This document shows positions 8,427-14,742 of a stretch of DNA of 39,088 bases, piece by piece. A program made the translations under genes and the position numbers. The notes beneath the pieces are model-generated. The model saw nothing but the letters and a program-made list of their open reading frames with translations, was not told the origin of the DNA and ran no database searches. The stretch is from Clostridium sp. (GTDB lineage: Bacteria > Bacillota > Dethiobacteria > Dethiobacterales > Dethiobacteraceae). Numbering within the stretch: the stretch's first letter is position 1; each line of letters opens with the position of its first letter. The stretch is from assembly GCA_018335695.1 (NCBI GenBank), contig JAGXRV010000079.1, positions 1 to 39,088 on the forward strand. The letters run 5' to 3'.

Positions 8427-8468
8427 AATCTCCTCCAGTTAATTCCTTTTATCTAAGTTATAGCATAC

Positions 8469-8684
8469 TTACTTTTTGGAGGCAATTGAACTTTCTCCAT
8501 TTCTCAGACGTCGAGACATAATCCCGCCTACACGCCCCGTTTCTCTGGCTGTCATCTCTCCCCAACCGCTTTCTCTGACTCGATTGCCAAAACCTAGCTC
8601 TTCAGCAATTTCAAGCTTAATCTTTTCCAGTTCCAGTTCCCTTGCAGTCATCTTCTCCGCCTTTTTTAGATACTTTGCCAACAT
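8469..8684 (-). CDS. Alpha/beta-type small acid-soluble spore protein
   Basis: The 71-residue protein carries the two family signatures: LEKIKLEIAEELGFG (the GPR germination-protease region) and GEMTARETGRVGGIMSRRL near the end. These proteins coat and protect DNA in the spore core and are degraded on germination. The start at 8684 has AAGGAGGTGG upstream; a longer frame from 8732 would add a non-conserved extension covering the promoter. A sigma-G-like promoter lies at 8702-8730. It is somewhat divergent in its middle from the classical SspA/SspB sequence. Confidence 0.88.
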   Translation of the reverse strand: MLAKYLKKAEKMTARELELEKIKLEIAEELGFGNRVRESGWGEMTARETGRVGGIMSRRLRNGESSIASKK

Positions 8685-8701
8685 CGCCACCTCCTTATTA
8701 A

Positions 8702-8730
8702 AAGTATAAACAGTGACCGCAAGGATATAC
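8702..8730 (-). promoter_or_regulatory. Putative sigma-G promoter of the spore protein gene
   Basis: Reading leftwards, a -35-like GTATA (8726-8730, fits GHATR) is followed by a 17-base spacer and TATACTT (8702-8708), which partly fits the sigma-G -10 element CATNHTA. It ends about 18 bases before the start codon. It is consistent with forespore expression but is only a consensus match. Confidence 0.4.
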
Positions 8731-8818
8731 ACAGTAAAAAGGAGTAGTTCTGCGACAACCCCCCATTACGTCGGAAACAATAAGTGAAAGCAGCGATCAG
8801 CGAACCGCGATTCAAGTA

Positions 8819-9637
8819 TCAGAGAAATAATAACAGACTAAGAGCCATCAGTGCCATCCCGCAAACAAGGCCAAACAGTGATTGATGATGTTCACCATAT
8901 TCCCTGGCTGTAGGCAATAGTTGGTCGAAAGAAATGTAGACCATAATTCCTGCTACTAAAGCAAAGATGATCCCGTAAACAGTGTCTGTCAGGTAGTTAG
9001 CCAATGCGGCATAACCGATAAGAGCGCCTAATGGTTCAACAATGCCTGAGAGAAAAGCCCAGAAGAAAGCTATTTTACGATTTCCGGTAGCATAAAAGAT
9101 TGGCACTGCTACCGCAATTCCTTCCGGCAAATTGTGAATGGCAACTGCAATAGCGATACTGATGCCTAATACCGGATCGCGCAAGGTTGAAAAGAAGGTG
9201 ATAAAACCTTCCGGGAAATTGTGAATTGCCACTGCTAACGCTGTGAAAAGACCCATCCGCAGCAGTTTCTGCCTATGAAAATCAGTGTAAGTATTTCCTG
9301 TTTCCAGGGTTGCCTCTTTCAAGTCCAGAAACTGCGGTTCTTTTTCGAAAAACGAAATAAACTTGTCAATTAAGGCAATGAGCAGCATCCCGCCAAAGAA
9401 AGCTGTCACCGTCAGCCAATTGCCCATTTTCTCCCCAAGGCTTCCGGTAAGAATTTCTCCTGCCTTACCCATAATTTCGATCATCGAGACATAAATCATT
9501 ACACCGGCGGAGAACCCCAAAGCTACAGTGAGAAAACGAGTGTTAGTACGTTTTAAGTAGATGGCGGTCGCACCACCTACAGTGGTGGCTAATCCGGCAA
9601 ACAAGGTCAGTCCTGCTGCCAATATTACATTCTCCAT
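8819..9637 (-). CDS. zupT: ZIP-family divalent metal transporter (ZupT-like)
   Basis: The 272-residue membrane protein has about eight hydrophobic segments. Both ZIP signature helices are present, with metal-binding motifs HNFPEG (His139-Gly144) and HNLPEG (His168-Gly173), and a hydrophilic loop (about 95-125) between segments as in ZupT. It imports zinc and, in this subfamily, iron or manganese. GGAGG-type sequence precedes the ATG at 9637. It is monocistronic, behind a terminator at 9712-9749. No Zur or Fur box was recognised upstream. Confidence 0.9.
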   Translation of the reverse strand: MENVILAAGLTLFAGLATTVGGATAIYLKRTNTRFLTVALGFSAGVMIYVSMIEIMGKAGEILTGSLGEKMGNWLTVTAFFGGMLLIALIDKFISFFEKEPQFLDLKEATLETGNTYTDFHRQKLLRMGLFTALAVAIHNFPEGFITFFSTLRDPVLGISIAIAVAIHNLPEGIAVAVPIFYATGNRKIAFFWAFLSGIVEPLGALIGYAALANYLTDTVYGIIFALVAGIMVYISFDQLLPTAREYGEHHQSLFGLVCGMALMALSLLLFL

Positions 9638-9711
9638 CTTTCTCCTCCCTTTTTAAAAAATAACTGCTCTTCAATATATGTATAAGACGGCTGACGAGTG
9701 AAAAAGAGGAT

Positions 9712-9749
9712 AAAAATAAACCGACGCAAAAATCAGCCGGTTTATTTTT
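9712..9749. terminator. Bidirectional terminator between the small membrane ORF and zupT
   Basis: AAAAATAAACCG (9712-9723) pairs perfectly with CGGTTTATTTTT (9738-9749) around a 14-base loop. The A/T-rich arm ends give a U-tract on either strand. The likely transcript ended is the leftward one carrying the 29-residue ORF at 9811-9900. Confidence 0.7.
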
Positions 9750-9810
9750 CAAGTAAAAGTTTAGTAAGTTGAAAATAGCGCTTGCCTGCAACTGCAGGTA
9801 AAATTTACTA

Positions 9811-9900
9811 TCAGCCGCCACCACGACTGAAGCGAATAATAAAAACTGCAAAGGCAACGGCAAGGCTTAGATAGAGAGCAACAGTCCAAAAGTATTGCAT
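9811..9900 (-). CDS. 29-residue single-span membrane protein, function unknown
   Basis: An ATG at 9900 with a strong GGAGGTGG ribosome site 5 bases upstream opens a 29-codon frame. It starts MQYFWTVALYLS, continues as one hydrophobic helix, and ends IIRFSRGGG. The positive charges after the helix suggest an outside-to-inside topology with a cytoplasmic C-terminus. A terminator follows 60 bases downstream, so the ORF has all the parts of an expressed unit of its own. I do not recognise the family. It could be a regulator of the nearby ZIP transporter or a free-standing membrane microprotein. Confidence 0.6.
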   Translation of the reverse strand: MQYFWTVALYLSLAVAFAVFIIRFSRGGG

Positions 9901-10051
9901 TACGCCACCTCCTAGAATGAGCTTAACATTTAACACAAAAATTTACAAGAATTAATAAAAGCTTAACTCTGCTTCGATAAGCTTTTAAATCTGCAAACAA
10001 CCTGATATGATTGTAAATAAACAATTGAAAATAAACATTAGGAGGGCAACT

Positions 10052-10642
10052 ATGGCTGAAATTGTCGCAAAGGAACTAAAAAGACTCCAACTGGAAGGTT
10101 TTTCAGAGCGCCAGCTTACCGAACATCATGGCATTCTCTACAAGGGTTATGTGAACAAATTAAATGAAATTAGAAAATTAATGGCTACCGTGGATCACAG
10201 CAAAGCAAATCAGACTTTTAGCGACTTGCGGTCAATGAAAATTGAAGAGAGCTTCGCTTTAAACGGGATTAAGCTTCACGAAGCCTATTTTGATAATCTG
10301 GGCGGCTCCGGCGGTAAAGCTGTCGCTCAAACCCTGACCTTGATAGAAAGGGATTTTGGCTCATACGAAGCATGGGAAAAAGATTTTAAAGCAACCGGTC
10401 TGGCTGTACGCGGATGGGTAGTGCTTGGATACGACTTAGAAAGCGGCACACTCCATAATTTTGGCAGCGACTCCCATAATTTTGGACCCATCTGGAGCGC
10501 TGTGCCTATTCTTGTTATGGACACATATGAACACGCCTACATGATTGACTACGGTGTAAAACGCGCGCCCTATATCGATGCATTTATGAATGTAATTGAT
10601 TGGGAAGTGGTCAATGAGAGACTTGCAAAACTAATAGAGTAA
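10052..10642 (+). CDS. Iron/manganese superoxide dismutase
   Basis: The 196-residue protein has the full Fe/Mn SOD fold pattern. Metal ligands are His25 (in TEHHGILY), His76 (in KLHEAYF), Asp157 and His161 (in VMDTYEHAY). The gateway tyrosine is at position 33. It is a divergent branch: the HH pair usually following the first ligand is replaced by Leu-Tyr, and the outer-sphere glutamine region of classical enzymes (TANQD in MnSOD) reads HNFGSDSHN instead, so metal preference cannot be assigned. ATG 10052 has GGAGGG 5 bases upstream; the upstream in-frame start at 10007 has none. It stands alone with its own terminator. The role is superoxide removal in the cytoplasm. Confidence 0.92.
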   Translation: MAEIVAKELKRLQLEGFSERQLTEHHGILYKGYVNKLNEIRKLMATVDHSKANQTFSDLRSMKIEESFALNGIKLHEAYFDNLGGSGGKAVAQTLTLIERDFGSYEAWEKDFKATGLAVRGWVVLGYDLESGTLHNFGSDSHNFGPIWSAVPILVMDTYEHAYMIDYGVKRAPYIDAFMNVIDWEVVNERLAKLIE

Positions 10643-10649
10643 AAAGCTG

Positions 10650-10668
10650 GACTCCCCTCAGGGGAGTC
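10650..10668. terminator. Bidirectional terminator between the SOD and DUF1786 genes
   Basis: GACTCCCC (10650-10657) pairs with GGGGAGTC (10661-10668) around TCA. The three-base loop is itself the stop codon (TGA, leftward) of the DUF1786 gene at 10658-10660. A U-tract follows on the leftward strand (AGCTTTTT) and a pyrimidine stretch on the rightward one. Confidence 0.75.
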
Positions 10669-11692
10669 TGTCTCTCTCTAAACTTTCTGCTGCCGCTATT
10701 AAGCCAAAGCAACCCATCAACATCATATTGCCTTGCGGTGCCGCAAAATAGTAATCCCGGGCTGACAAAAGTGAGCGGCGAGGCCCTGTGACAACAATCA
10801 GTTCCGCTTTCACCGGCTTTTTAGGAGGGACACATCCGTGACCGCCGTCATCCAGTATTTCCTGATTTGTAAGTGTGGCTCCACACAGTCTTGCCAAATA
10901 TCCCCGAGCCTTTTCCGCAGTCATTAGTGCTGTATGGTGTTCAAATAGACCTAAGACACAGTCTTGATGAACGAGTGCGGCAAAGCTATGCTGATTACCC
11001 AGGTTTAACACAGCCACAACGCCTTTTTCAACCGTGTTTCTGACCACGCTATCCGAAAGAGCCCCGAGTAGTGCTGCTCCGCAAGTGTCCATTAAAAGTG
11101 CTCCGGGAACATCCAGCTTTATTGCCTGCATCCTTGTAAATACAGACGGTACCGTTTGATAGGCAAGTTTCTGTAACTTTCCGCCGTCAGACATAAACTT
11201 CTCCCACAGGCGGAACCGTAAAATCCTGTTTGATTCGCACGGGGAAAATCCGTGATCCTGAACAGCCACCGCAATTTGCGCAGGTAAAGCATACCCCACC
11301 TTTTGCAAAATTTCTTCCAGCATCAGCAGATCGAGATCAGCAAGCCGCACTGCTTCAGCCTCTTTGGGCTTGCCTGTTGTTAAAATCACGCCCATCTTTT
11401 CAACTTTTTCCAGATTATCGTGAATTGTCTGAGCTGCTTCAGTCGTGGCATAAACAGGAAACCCGGAGGCTAAATGCGCTTTGATTGCCTTTGTTGAAGA
11501 GCCCCCGCCCATAGTCCGGCCGAATAGAAAAATGGCTTTTCCTTGGGATGTGGCCAAATTTATTTTTCTGCCCACGAGAACTGTAGGTGACGGCAGTATT
11601 AATTGAATGCAATTTTCCAAAGGCTTATCTTGTTCGTAGAGTAAAATATCTTGTGTGCCGCCACCCACATCCACAGCCAACAGGCTATCCAT
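10658..11692 (-). CDS. DUF1786 family protein with an ASKHA-like nucleotide-binding motif
   Basis: The 344-residue protein begins LLAVDVGGGTQDILLYE, which looks like the phosphate-1 loop of the ASKHA (actin/Hsp70/sugar kinase) fold, and has a second glycine-rich segment, GALLMDTCGAALLGAL. A late VVAVLNLGNQHSFAALV resembles the phosphate-2 region. I recognise it as DUF1786, whose function is unestablished; the old label of pyruvate formate-lyase activating enzyme is not supported because no CxxxCxxC cluster is visible. ATG 11692 was chosen because AGAAAGGA precedes it, and it overlaps the psuG stop by 8 bases, so the two are co-translated. A role in pseudouridine or ribose-phosphate metabolism is inferred from context only. 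Confidence 0.75.
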   Translation of the reverse strand: MDSLLAVDVGGGTQDILLYEQDKPLENCIQLILPSPTVLVGRKINLATSQGKAIFLFGRTMGGGSSTKAIKAHLASGFPVYATTEAAQTIHDNLEKVEKMGVILTTGKPKEAEAVRLADLDLLMLEEILQKVGYALPAQIAVAVQDHGFSPCESNRILRFRLWEKFMSDGGKLQKLAYQTVPSVFTRMQAIKLDVPGALLMDTCGAALLGALSDSVVRNTVEKGVVAVLNLGNQHSFAALVHQDCVLGLFEHHTALMTAEKARGYLARLCGATLTNQEILDDGGHGCVPPKKPVKAELIVVTGPRRSLLSARDYYFAAPQGNMMLMGCFGLIAAAESLERDRLP

Positions 11693-12608
11693 GCAATCGC
11701 TTCCTTTCTGCACTAATTGCCAACGCTATTTCAGCTCCTAAGCGGGCATTTTCTATCAATAAAGAGAGATTTGCCTGCAAGGTACGGTCTGCTGTCGCAG
11801 TGCACAGCCTATTAAGCATTTGCGGTGTCACATCCTGGCCGGAAACTCCAGCCGCTTTAATTTCTCCCTCAATTTGCTCAACGTAGCTTATCAGTTCCTC
11901 CCAAGGAATTTCCAATGCTGTCGACACAGGCTTAGTAATCAATAAAGCCGATTGCAATCCAAGTTCATCGCGTGCCAGCGCAACCTTTGCCACTTCCATG
12001 GGTGAGTCAAGCCTAAGCGCCAAGCGATAAGGTGATCCTGCCGCATAAAAAGCCGGAAAAATATTTGTGCCATAGCCGGCAACAGTTATTCCTTGTGTTT
12101 CCATAAACTCTAATGTCAAGCCGATGTCTAGAATCGCCTTAGCTCCGGAGGAAACAACGGTAATTGGCGTTTTGCCAAGAATAGTCAAATCTGCAGAAAT
12201 ATCAAAAGAGTTACAGGCTCCCCGGTGGACACCACCTATGCCGCCTGTAGCGAGAACTGCTAAACCATAACGATGCGCCAAGTATGCTGTGGCAGAAACT
12301 GTGGTTCCGCCGCTTATCACTCCAAGCGAAGCAAGCGGCAACTCGCGCACTCCGACTTTCATTGGAGATTCTGCACTCGCCAGGGAAGCAATTTCTGCTT
12401 CTGTAAGACCTATTACCACTTCGCCTGACAAAACGCCAATGCTCACTGGAATGACTGCAAGCTCGCGTACAGCTGCTTCCATGCCTAGAATTGTTTGCAG
12501 ATTTAATGGATAGGGTAACCCGTGAGTGACAACGGCTGTTTCCAGAGCGACAAGCGGGTAACCAGCCCGCATGCCGCTTAAAACGTGTGAGCCGATAGTT
12601 ATTTTCAC
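11685..12608 (-). CDS. psuG: Pseudouridine-5'-phosphate glycosidase
   Basis: The 307-residue protein has the expected length and motifs: VALETAVVTHGLPYP at the N-terminus (catalytic Glu region), GVLSGEVVIGL, ATGGIGGVHRG, SSGAKAILDIGLTLEFMETQG, and GYGTNIFPAFY. It reversibly splits pseudouridine 5'-phosphate into uracil and ribose 5-phosphate. The GTG start has AAGGAG 8 bases upstream. No PfkB-type pseudouridine kinase (PsuK) lies beside it; a DUF1786 gene overlaps its end instead. It is divergent from osmC across 44 bases. Confidence 0.93.
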   Translation of the reverse strand: MKITIGSHVLSGMRAGYPLVALETAVVTHGLPYPLNLQTILGMEAAVRELAVIPVSIGVLSGEVVIGLTEAEIASLASAESPMKVGVRELPLASLGVISGGTTVSATAYLAHRYGLAVLATGGIGGVHRGACNSFDISADLTILGKTPITVVSSGAKAILDIGLTLEFMETQGITVAGYGTNIFPAFYAAGSPYRLALRLDSPMEVAKVALARDELGLQSALLITKPVSTALEIPWEELISYVEQIEGEIKAAGVSGQDVTPQMLNRLCTATADRTLQANLSLLIENARLGAEIALAISAERKRLHG

Positions 12609-12652
12609 TTGATAACTCCTTTTGGCAATTATTAGTTTGGAGGTTGATTCTT

Positions 12653-13087
12653 ATGCTGACTGTTAATTTAAAATGGCAGGAAGGGTTATATTTCGAGGGT
12701 CATTCCGGCTCTGGACATAAAGTGCTGCTCGAAGCCGGCGCCGCCGTCGGAGGGCAGGGACGTGGTATACTTCCCGGAGAAATGTTACTGTTGGCATTAG
12801 GCGGCTGCACAGCCATGGATATTGTCTCACTCCTGCAAAAGTATAAAACGCCTGCCCTCTCCCTTTCCGTTGAGTTAAGCGGGAGCAAGCGTACAGAGCA
12901 TCCTAAAAGTTTCGAAACTATAACTGCGATTTACAGCATTACCGGCGAAATTCCGCCGGATTTAGCCTGGAAAGCAGTAGATAGCTCATATAAAAAATAC
13001 AGCGTAGTAGCAAACTCACTTCGTTCACAAATCATCTATCGTCTTATTTTAAACAACGTAGAAGTGACTCAGAATCCAAGCGTTTAA
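12653..13087 (+). CDS. OsmC/Ohr-family protein
   Basis: The 144-residue protein has the OsmC fold pattern. An N-terminal strand (WQEGLYFEGHSGSGHKVLLEA) is followed by GEMLLLALGGCTAMDIVSLLQK, with the helix cysteine in LGGCTAMDI, and a C-terminal helix with strand (YSVVANSLRSQIIYRLI). Only this one cysteine is seen, whereas peroxide-reducing OsmC and Ohr proteins use two, so peroxidase activity is uncertain; it resembles the YhfA-like subgroup. ATG 12653 has TTGGAGG 7 bases ahead. It sits among SOD, desulforedoxin and rubredoxin genes, which fits a thiol or oxidative-stress role. Confidence 0.82.
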   Translation: MLTVNLKWQEGLYFEGHSGSGHKVLLEAGAAVGGQGRGILPGEMLLLALGGCTAMDIVSLLQKYKTPALSLSVELSGSKRTEHPKSFETITAIYSITGEIPPDLAWKAVDSSYKKYSVVANSLRSQIIYRLILNNVEVTQNPSV

Positions 13088-13116
13088 AAAAAAACTTGAT
13101 GGAGCTGAATTAACAT

Positions 13117-13144
13117 AAATAACCCGGTTTAAACCGGGTTATTT
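13117..13144. terminator. Bidirectional terminator between osmC and the desulforedoxin gene
   Basis: This is a perfect 28-base palindrome: AAATAACCCGGTTT (13117-13130) against its complement (13131-13144). The central bases must form a small loop, leaving about 12 pairs. It lies 3 bases past the desulforedoxin stop and 30 past the osmC stop. Confidence 0.7.
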
Positions 13145-13147
13145 AGC

Positions 13148-13267
13148 TCACTGCTGCTTTACCATGGCCTCACCGCAACATACCAACGTGCCGCCTCCGC
13201 TCTCAAGTACCGATACAACATTACCGCAAATCTCGCACCTATACACTTCCCCTACTTTGGTTGCCAT
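13148..13267 (-). CDS. Desulforedoxin (stand-alone rubredoxin-like iron protein)
   Basis: This 39-residue protein has all four iron ligands in desulforedoxin spacing: Cys11 and Cys14 ([10 protein letters not shown]) and the adjacent Cys30-Cys31 ([10 protein letters not shown]). This is either free desulforedoxin or the N-terminal domain of desulfoferrodoxin; here a stop follows, so no superoxide reductase domain is attached. AAAGGATGTGA precedes the ATG. The first 16 bases overlap the end of the HD-GYP gene in another frame, so it is translated from the same message. In anaerobes such proteins pass electrons to superoxide- or peroxide-reducing partners. The partner here is unknown; rubredoxin lies 1.3 kb away. 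Confidence 0.88.
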   Translation of the reverse strand: MATKVGEVYRCEICGNVVSVLESGGGTLVCCGEAMVKQQ

Positions 13268-14391
13268 TTAATCACATCCTTTCTATGTTTTGTTATTACC
13301 GGCAATTCTAGTTCGCTTTCCGCATCGCTTAATACATCATTTATCAGCAAATTTGGCTTGTCCAATAAATCCAGATCAAATGGCTCTCGGTATAGAAAAC
13401 CATCCCCATTCTTAAAAATTCGCACAACCGGCTGCAATGGCATTTCCTTGCGGTTCCGAATCACTATTCCCAGATACCCATTGCTGAGACGAAGAGCTGT
13501 ACCCACAGGGTAAGGTGCTATATGTTTTAAAAATGAACCAACCAGTGAGCGATCATATGATTCAGCACAATCATTAATTATCTCAATCGCCTTATGGGGT
13601 TTCATGCCTAGACGGTATGGTCGGTCGGCCGTTAGTGCATCATAGACATCCGCAATCATTACCAGCCGGGAATAAAAATGAATATCATCTTTTTCAAGGT
13701 TGTGAGGGTAACCGCTGCCGTCACAACGTTCATGATGCTGCGCCACCACCTTCGCGCTGTTTGGAGAATAATTTGCCTGACTAGTTAAAATTTCAAAGCC
13801 GAAAGTGGGATGTTTTTTAATTTCATGATATTCTTCGGGGGTAAGACTTCCTTTTTTCTTTAAAGTAAATTCACTAATCCAAATTTTACCTAAATCATGA
13901 AGCAGAGCACCGCCCCCTAATTCTTCCAGCCGAGCTTGGGACAAATCTGAATCAGCAGCATTTAGCAGAGACAAGACGCACACATTTACAGAATGCAAAA
14001 ATGTATAGTCATCAACATCACGAATATCTGCCAAATTTATCAACACATCTTTACTTGCCAGCACCTCACGGACAAGCTTTTCTACAATTGAGGAAAAACG
14101 CTTGTCAATTAAAAGACTATTCTGTTTAGTGAGCTTGGCTGTTTGTAATGTTTCTTTGACTGCTTTTACTGCCTGGCGGCGCGTTTCTTCCGAAACTACC
14201 TCAGTAACCAGCACATCGCTTAATAACGGGTCACTAATAAATACAAAAGAAATCCCTGCACGCCATAAACTGTTGATATAATTACTTTTAAGTTCAACCC
14301 CGGCATTTAGCCATAATTGTCCGTCCGGCCCGAAGACCGGTCTATACAGCACCATCCCGGGACGCAATAGCGAAACTGGTATTTTGCGCAC
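13252..14391 (-). CDS. HD-GYP domain protein, probable cyclic-di-GMP phosphodiesterase
   Basis: A protein of about 379 residues with a helical N-terminal region ([18 protein letters not shown], then a section rich in Lys and Glu). An HD-GYP domain at about 130-310 shows [30 protein letters not shown], and a GYP-loop region followed by [16 protein letters not shown]. The metal-binding HD and the HHExxDGxGYP motif are intact, so c-di-GMP hydrolysis is likely. I chose GTG 14391, which follows AAAGGAGAATAAGGAG; the ATG at 14427 has no ribosome site and overlaps a TATAAT-like -10 element. There is no receiver or membrane segment, so it is cytoplasmic. The desulforedoxin gene overlaps its end. Confidence 0.85.
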   Translation of the reverse strand: MRKIPVSLLRPGMVLYRPVFGPDGQLWLNAGVELKSNYINSLWRAGISFVFISDPLLSDVLVTEVVSEETRRQAVKAVKETLQTAKLTKQNSLLIDKRFSSIVEKLVREVLASKDVLINLADIRDVDDYTFLHSVNVCVLSLLNAADSDLSQARLEELGGGALLHDLGKIWISEFTLKKKGSLTPEEYHEIKKHPTFGFEILTSQANYSPNSAKVVAQHHERCDGSGYPHNLEKDDIHFYSRLVMIADVYDALTADRPYRLGMKPHKAIEIINDCAESYDRSLVGSFLKHIAPYPVGTALRLSNGYLGIVIRNRKEMPLQPVVRIFKNGDGFLYREPFDLDLLDKPNLLINDVLSDAESELELPVITKHRKDVIKWQPK

Positions 14392-14504
14392 GGCACTCCT
14401 TATTCTCCTTTGGTTTTCTGATTTCATTATAGCTTAAATTTTCCTGATTGAAAAGCCGGATGACTTTTTAGACTCACCAATTGTAAATCATAGGAGGATA
14501 TTGT

Positions 14505-14534
14505 ATGATGAAAGCAGGCAGTAACGTGCGTTAG
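14505..14534 (+). other. Nine-codon leader ORF before rubredoxin
   Basis: TAGGAGGATATTGT precedes an ATG-ATG pair that opens a frame of nine codons (MMKAGSNVR) closed by TAG at 14532-14534. It lies 23 bases before the TTG of rubredoxin, whose own ribosome site follows immediately. Sequence this short cannot be shown to be translated. It may be a leader peptide or a chance match. Confidence 0.3.
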
Positions 14535-14557
14535 ATTATAATTGAGGAGGAATACTT

Positions 14558-14716
14558 TTGGAAAAGTGGGTTTGCACAGTATGCGGTTATGTATATAATC
14601 CGGAGGAAGGTGATCCGGACAACGGCGTAATCCCCGGCACAACTTTTGACGAATTGCCCGTGGACTGGGAATGCCCGGAATGCGGTGTAGGTAAAGATAT
14701 GTTTGAAAAAGAATAG
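14558..14716 (+). CDS. Rubredoxin
   Basis: The 52-residue protein has classical rubredoxin features: Cys6 and Cys9 ([10 protein letters not shown]) and Cys39 and Cys42 ([10 protein letters not shown]), an aromatic core (Trp4, Tyr11, Tyr13, Phe30, Trp37) and the acidic central loop EEGDPDNGV. The TTG start has GAGGAGG 7 bases upstream. Rubredoxin is a one-electron iron carrier that feeds superoxide and peroxide reductases in anaerobes. Its last codons and stop form the left arm of the terminator shared with phoR. Confidence 0.96.
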   Translation: MEKWVCTVCGYVYNPEEGDPDNGVIPGTTFDELPVDWECPECGVGKDMFEKE

Positions 14717-14742
14717 CAGCCTTCCGGCTGCTATTCTTTTTC
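14705..14742. terminator. Bidirectional terminator shared by rubredoxin and phoR
   Basis: A 17-base-pair perfect stem (14705-14721 with 14726-14742) surrounds a TTCC loop. Each arm encodes the last residues (EKE) and the TAG stop of one of the two convergent genes, at 14714-14716 and 14731-14733. The outer AAAAA/TTTTT ends provide U-tracts for both directions. Confidence 0.85.

Noticed and set aside
9785-9798. CCTGCA/TGCAGG inverted repeat as a second terminator
   Set aside because: Loop of two bases leaves few pairs and no U-tract follows; the hairpin at 9712-9749 is the better candidate.
9543-9863. 106-residue leftward frame across the zupT start
   Set aside because: It runs through the terminator at 9712-9749 and the zupT N-terminus in another frame; no ribosome site.
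13148-13267. Desulfoferrodoxin (superoxide reductase) fragment
   Set aside because: The frame stops cleanly after the four-cysteine domain and is followed at once by a terminator, so it is a complete desulforedoxin and not a broken longer gene.
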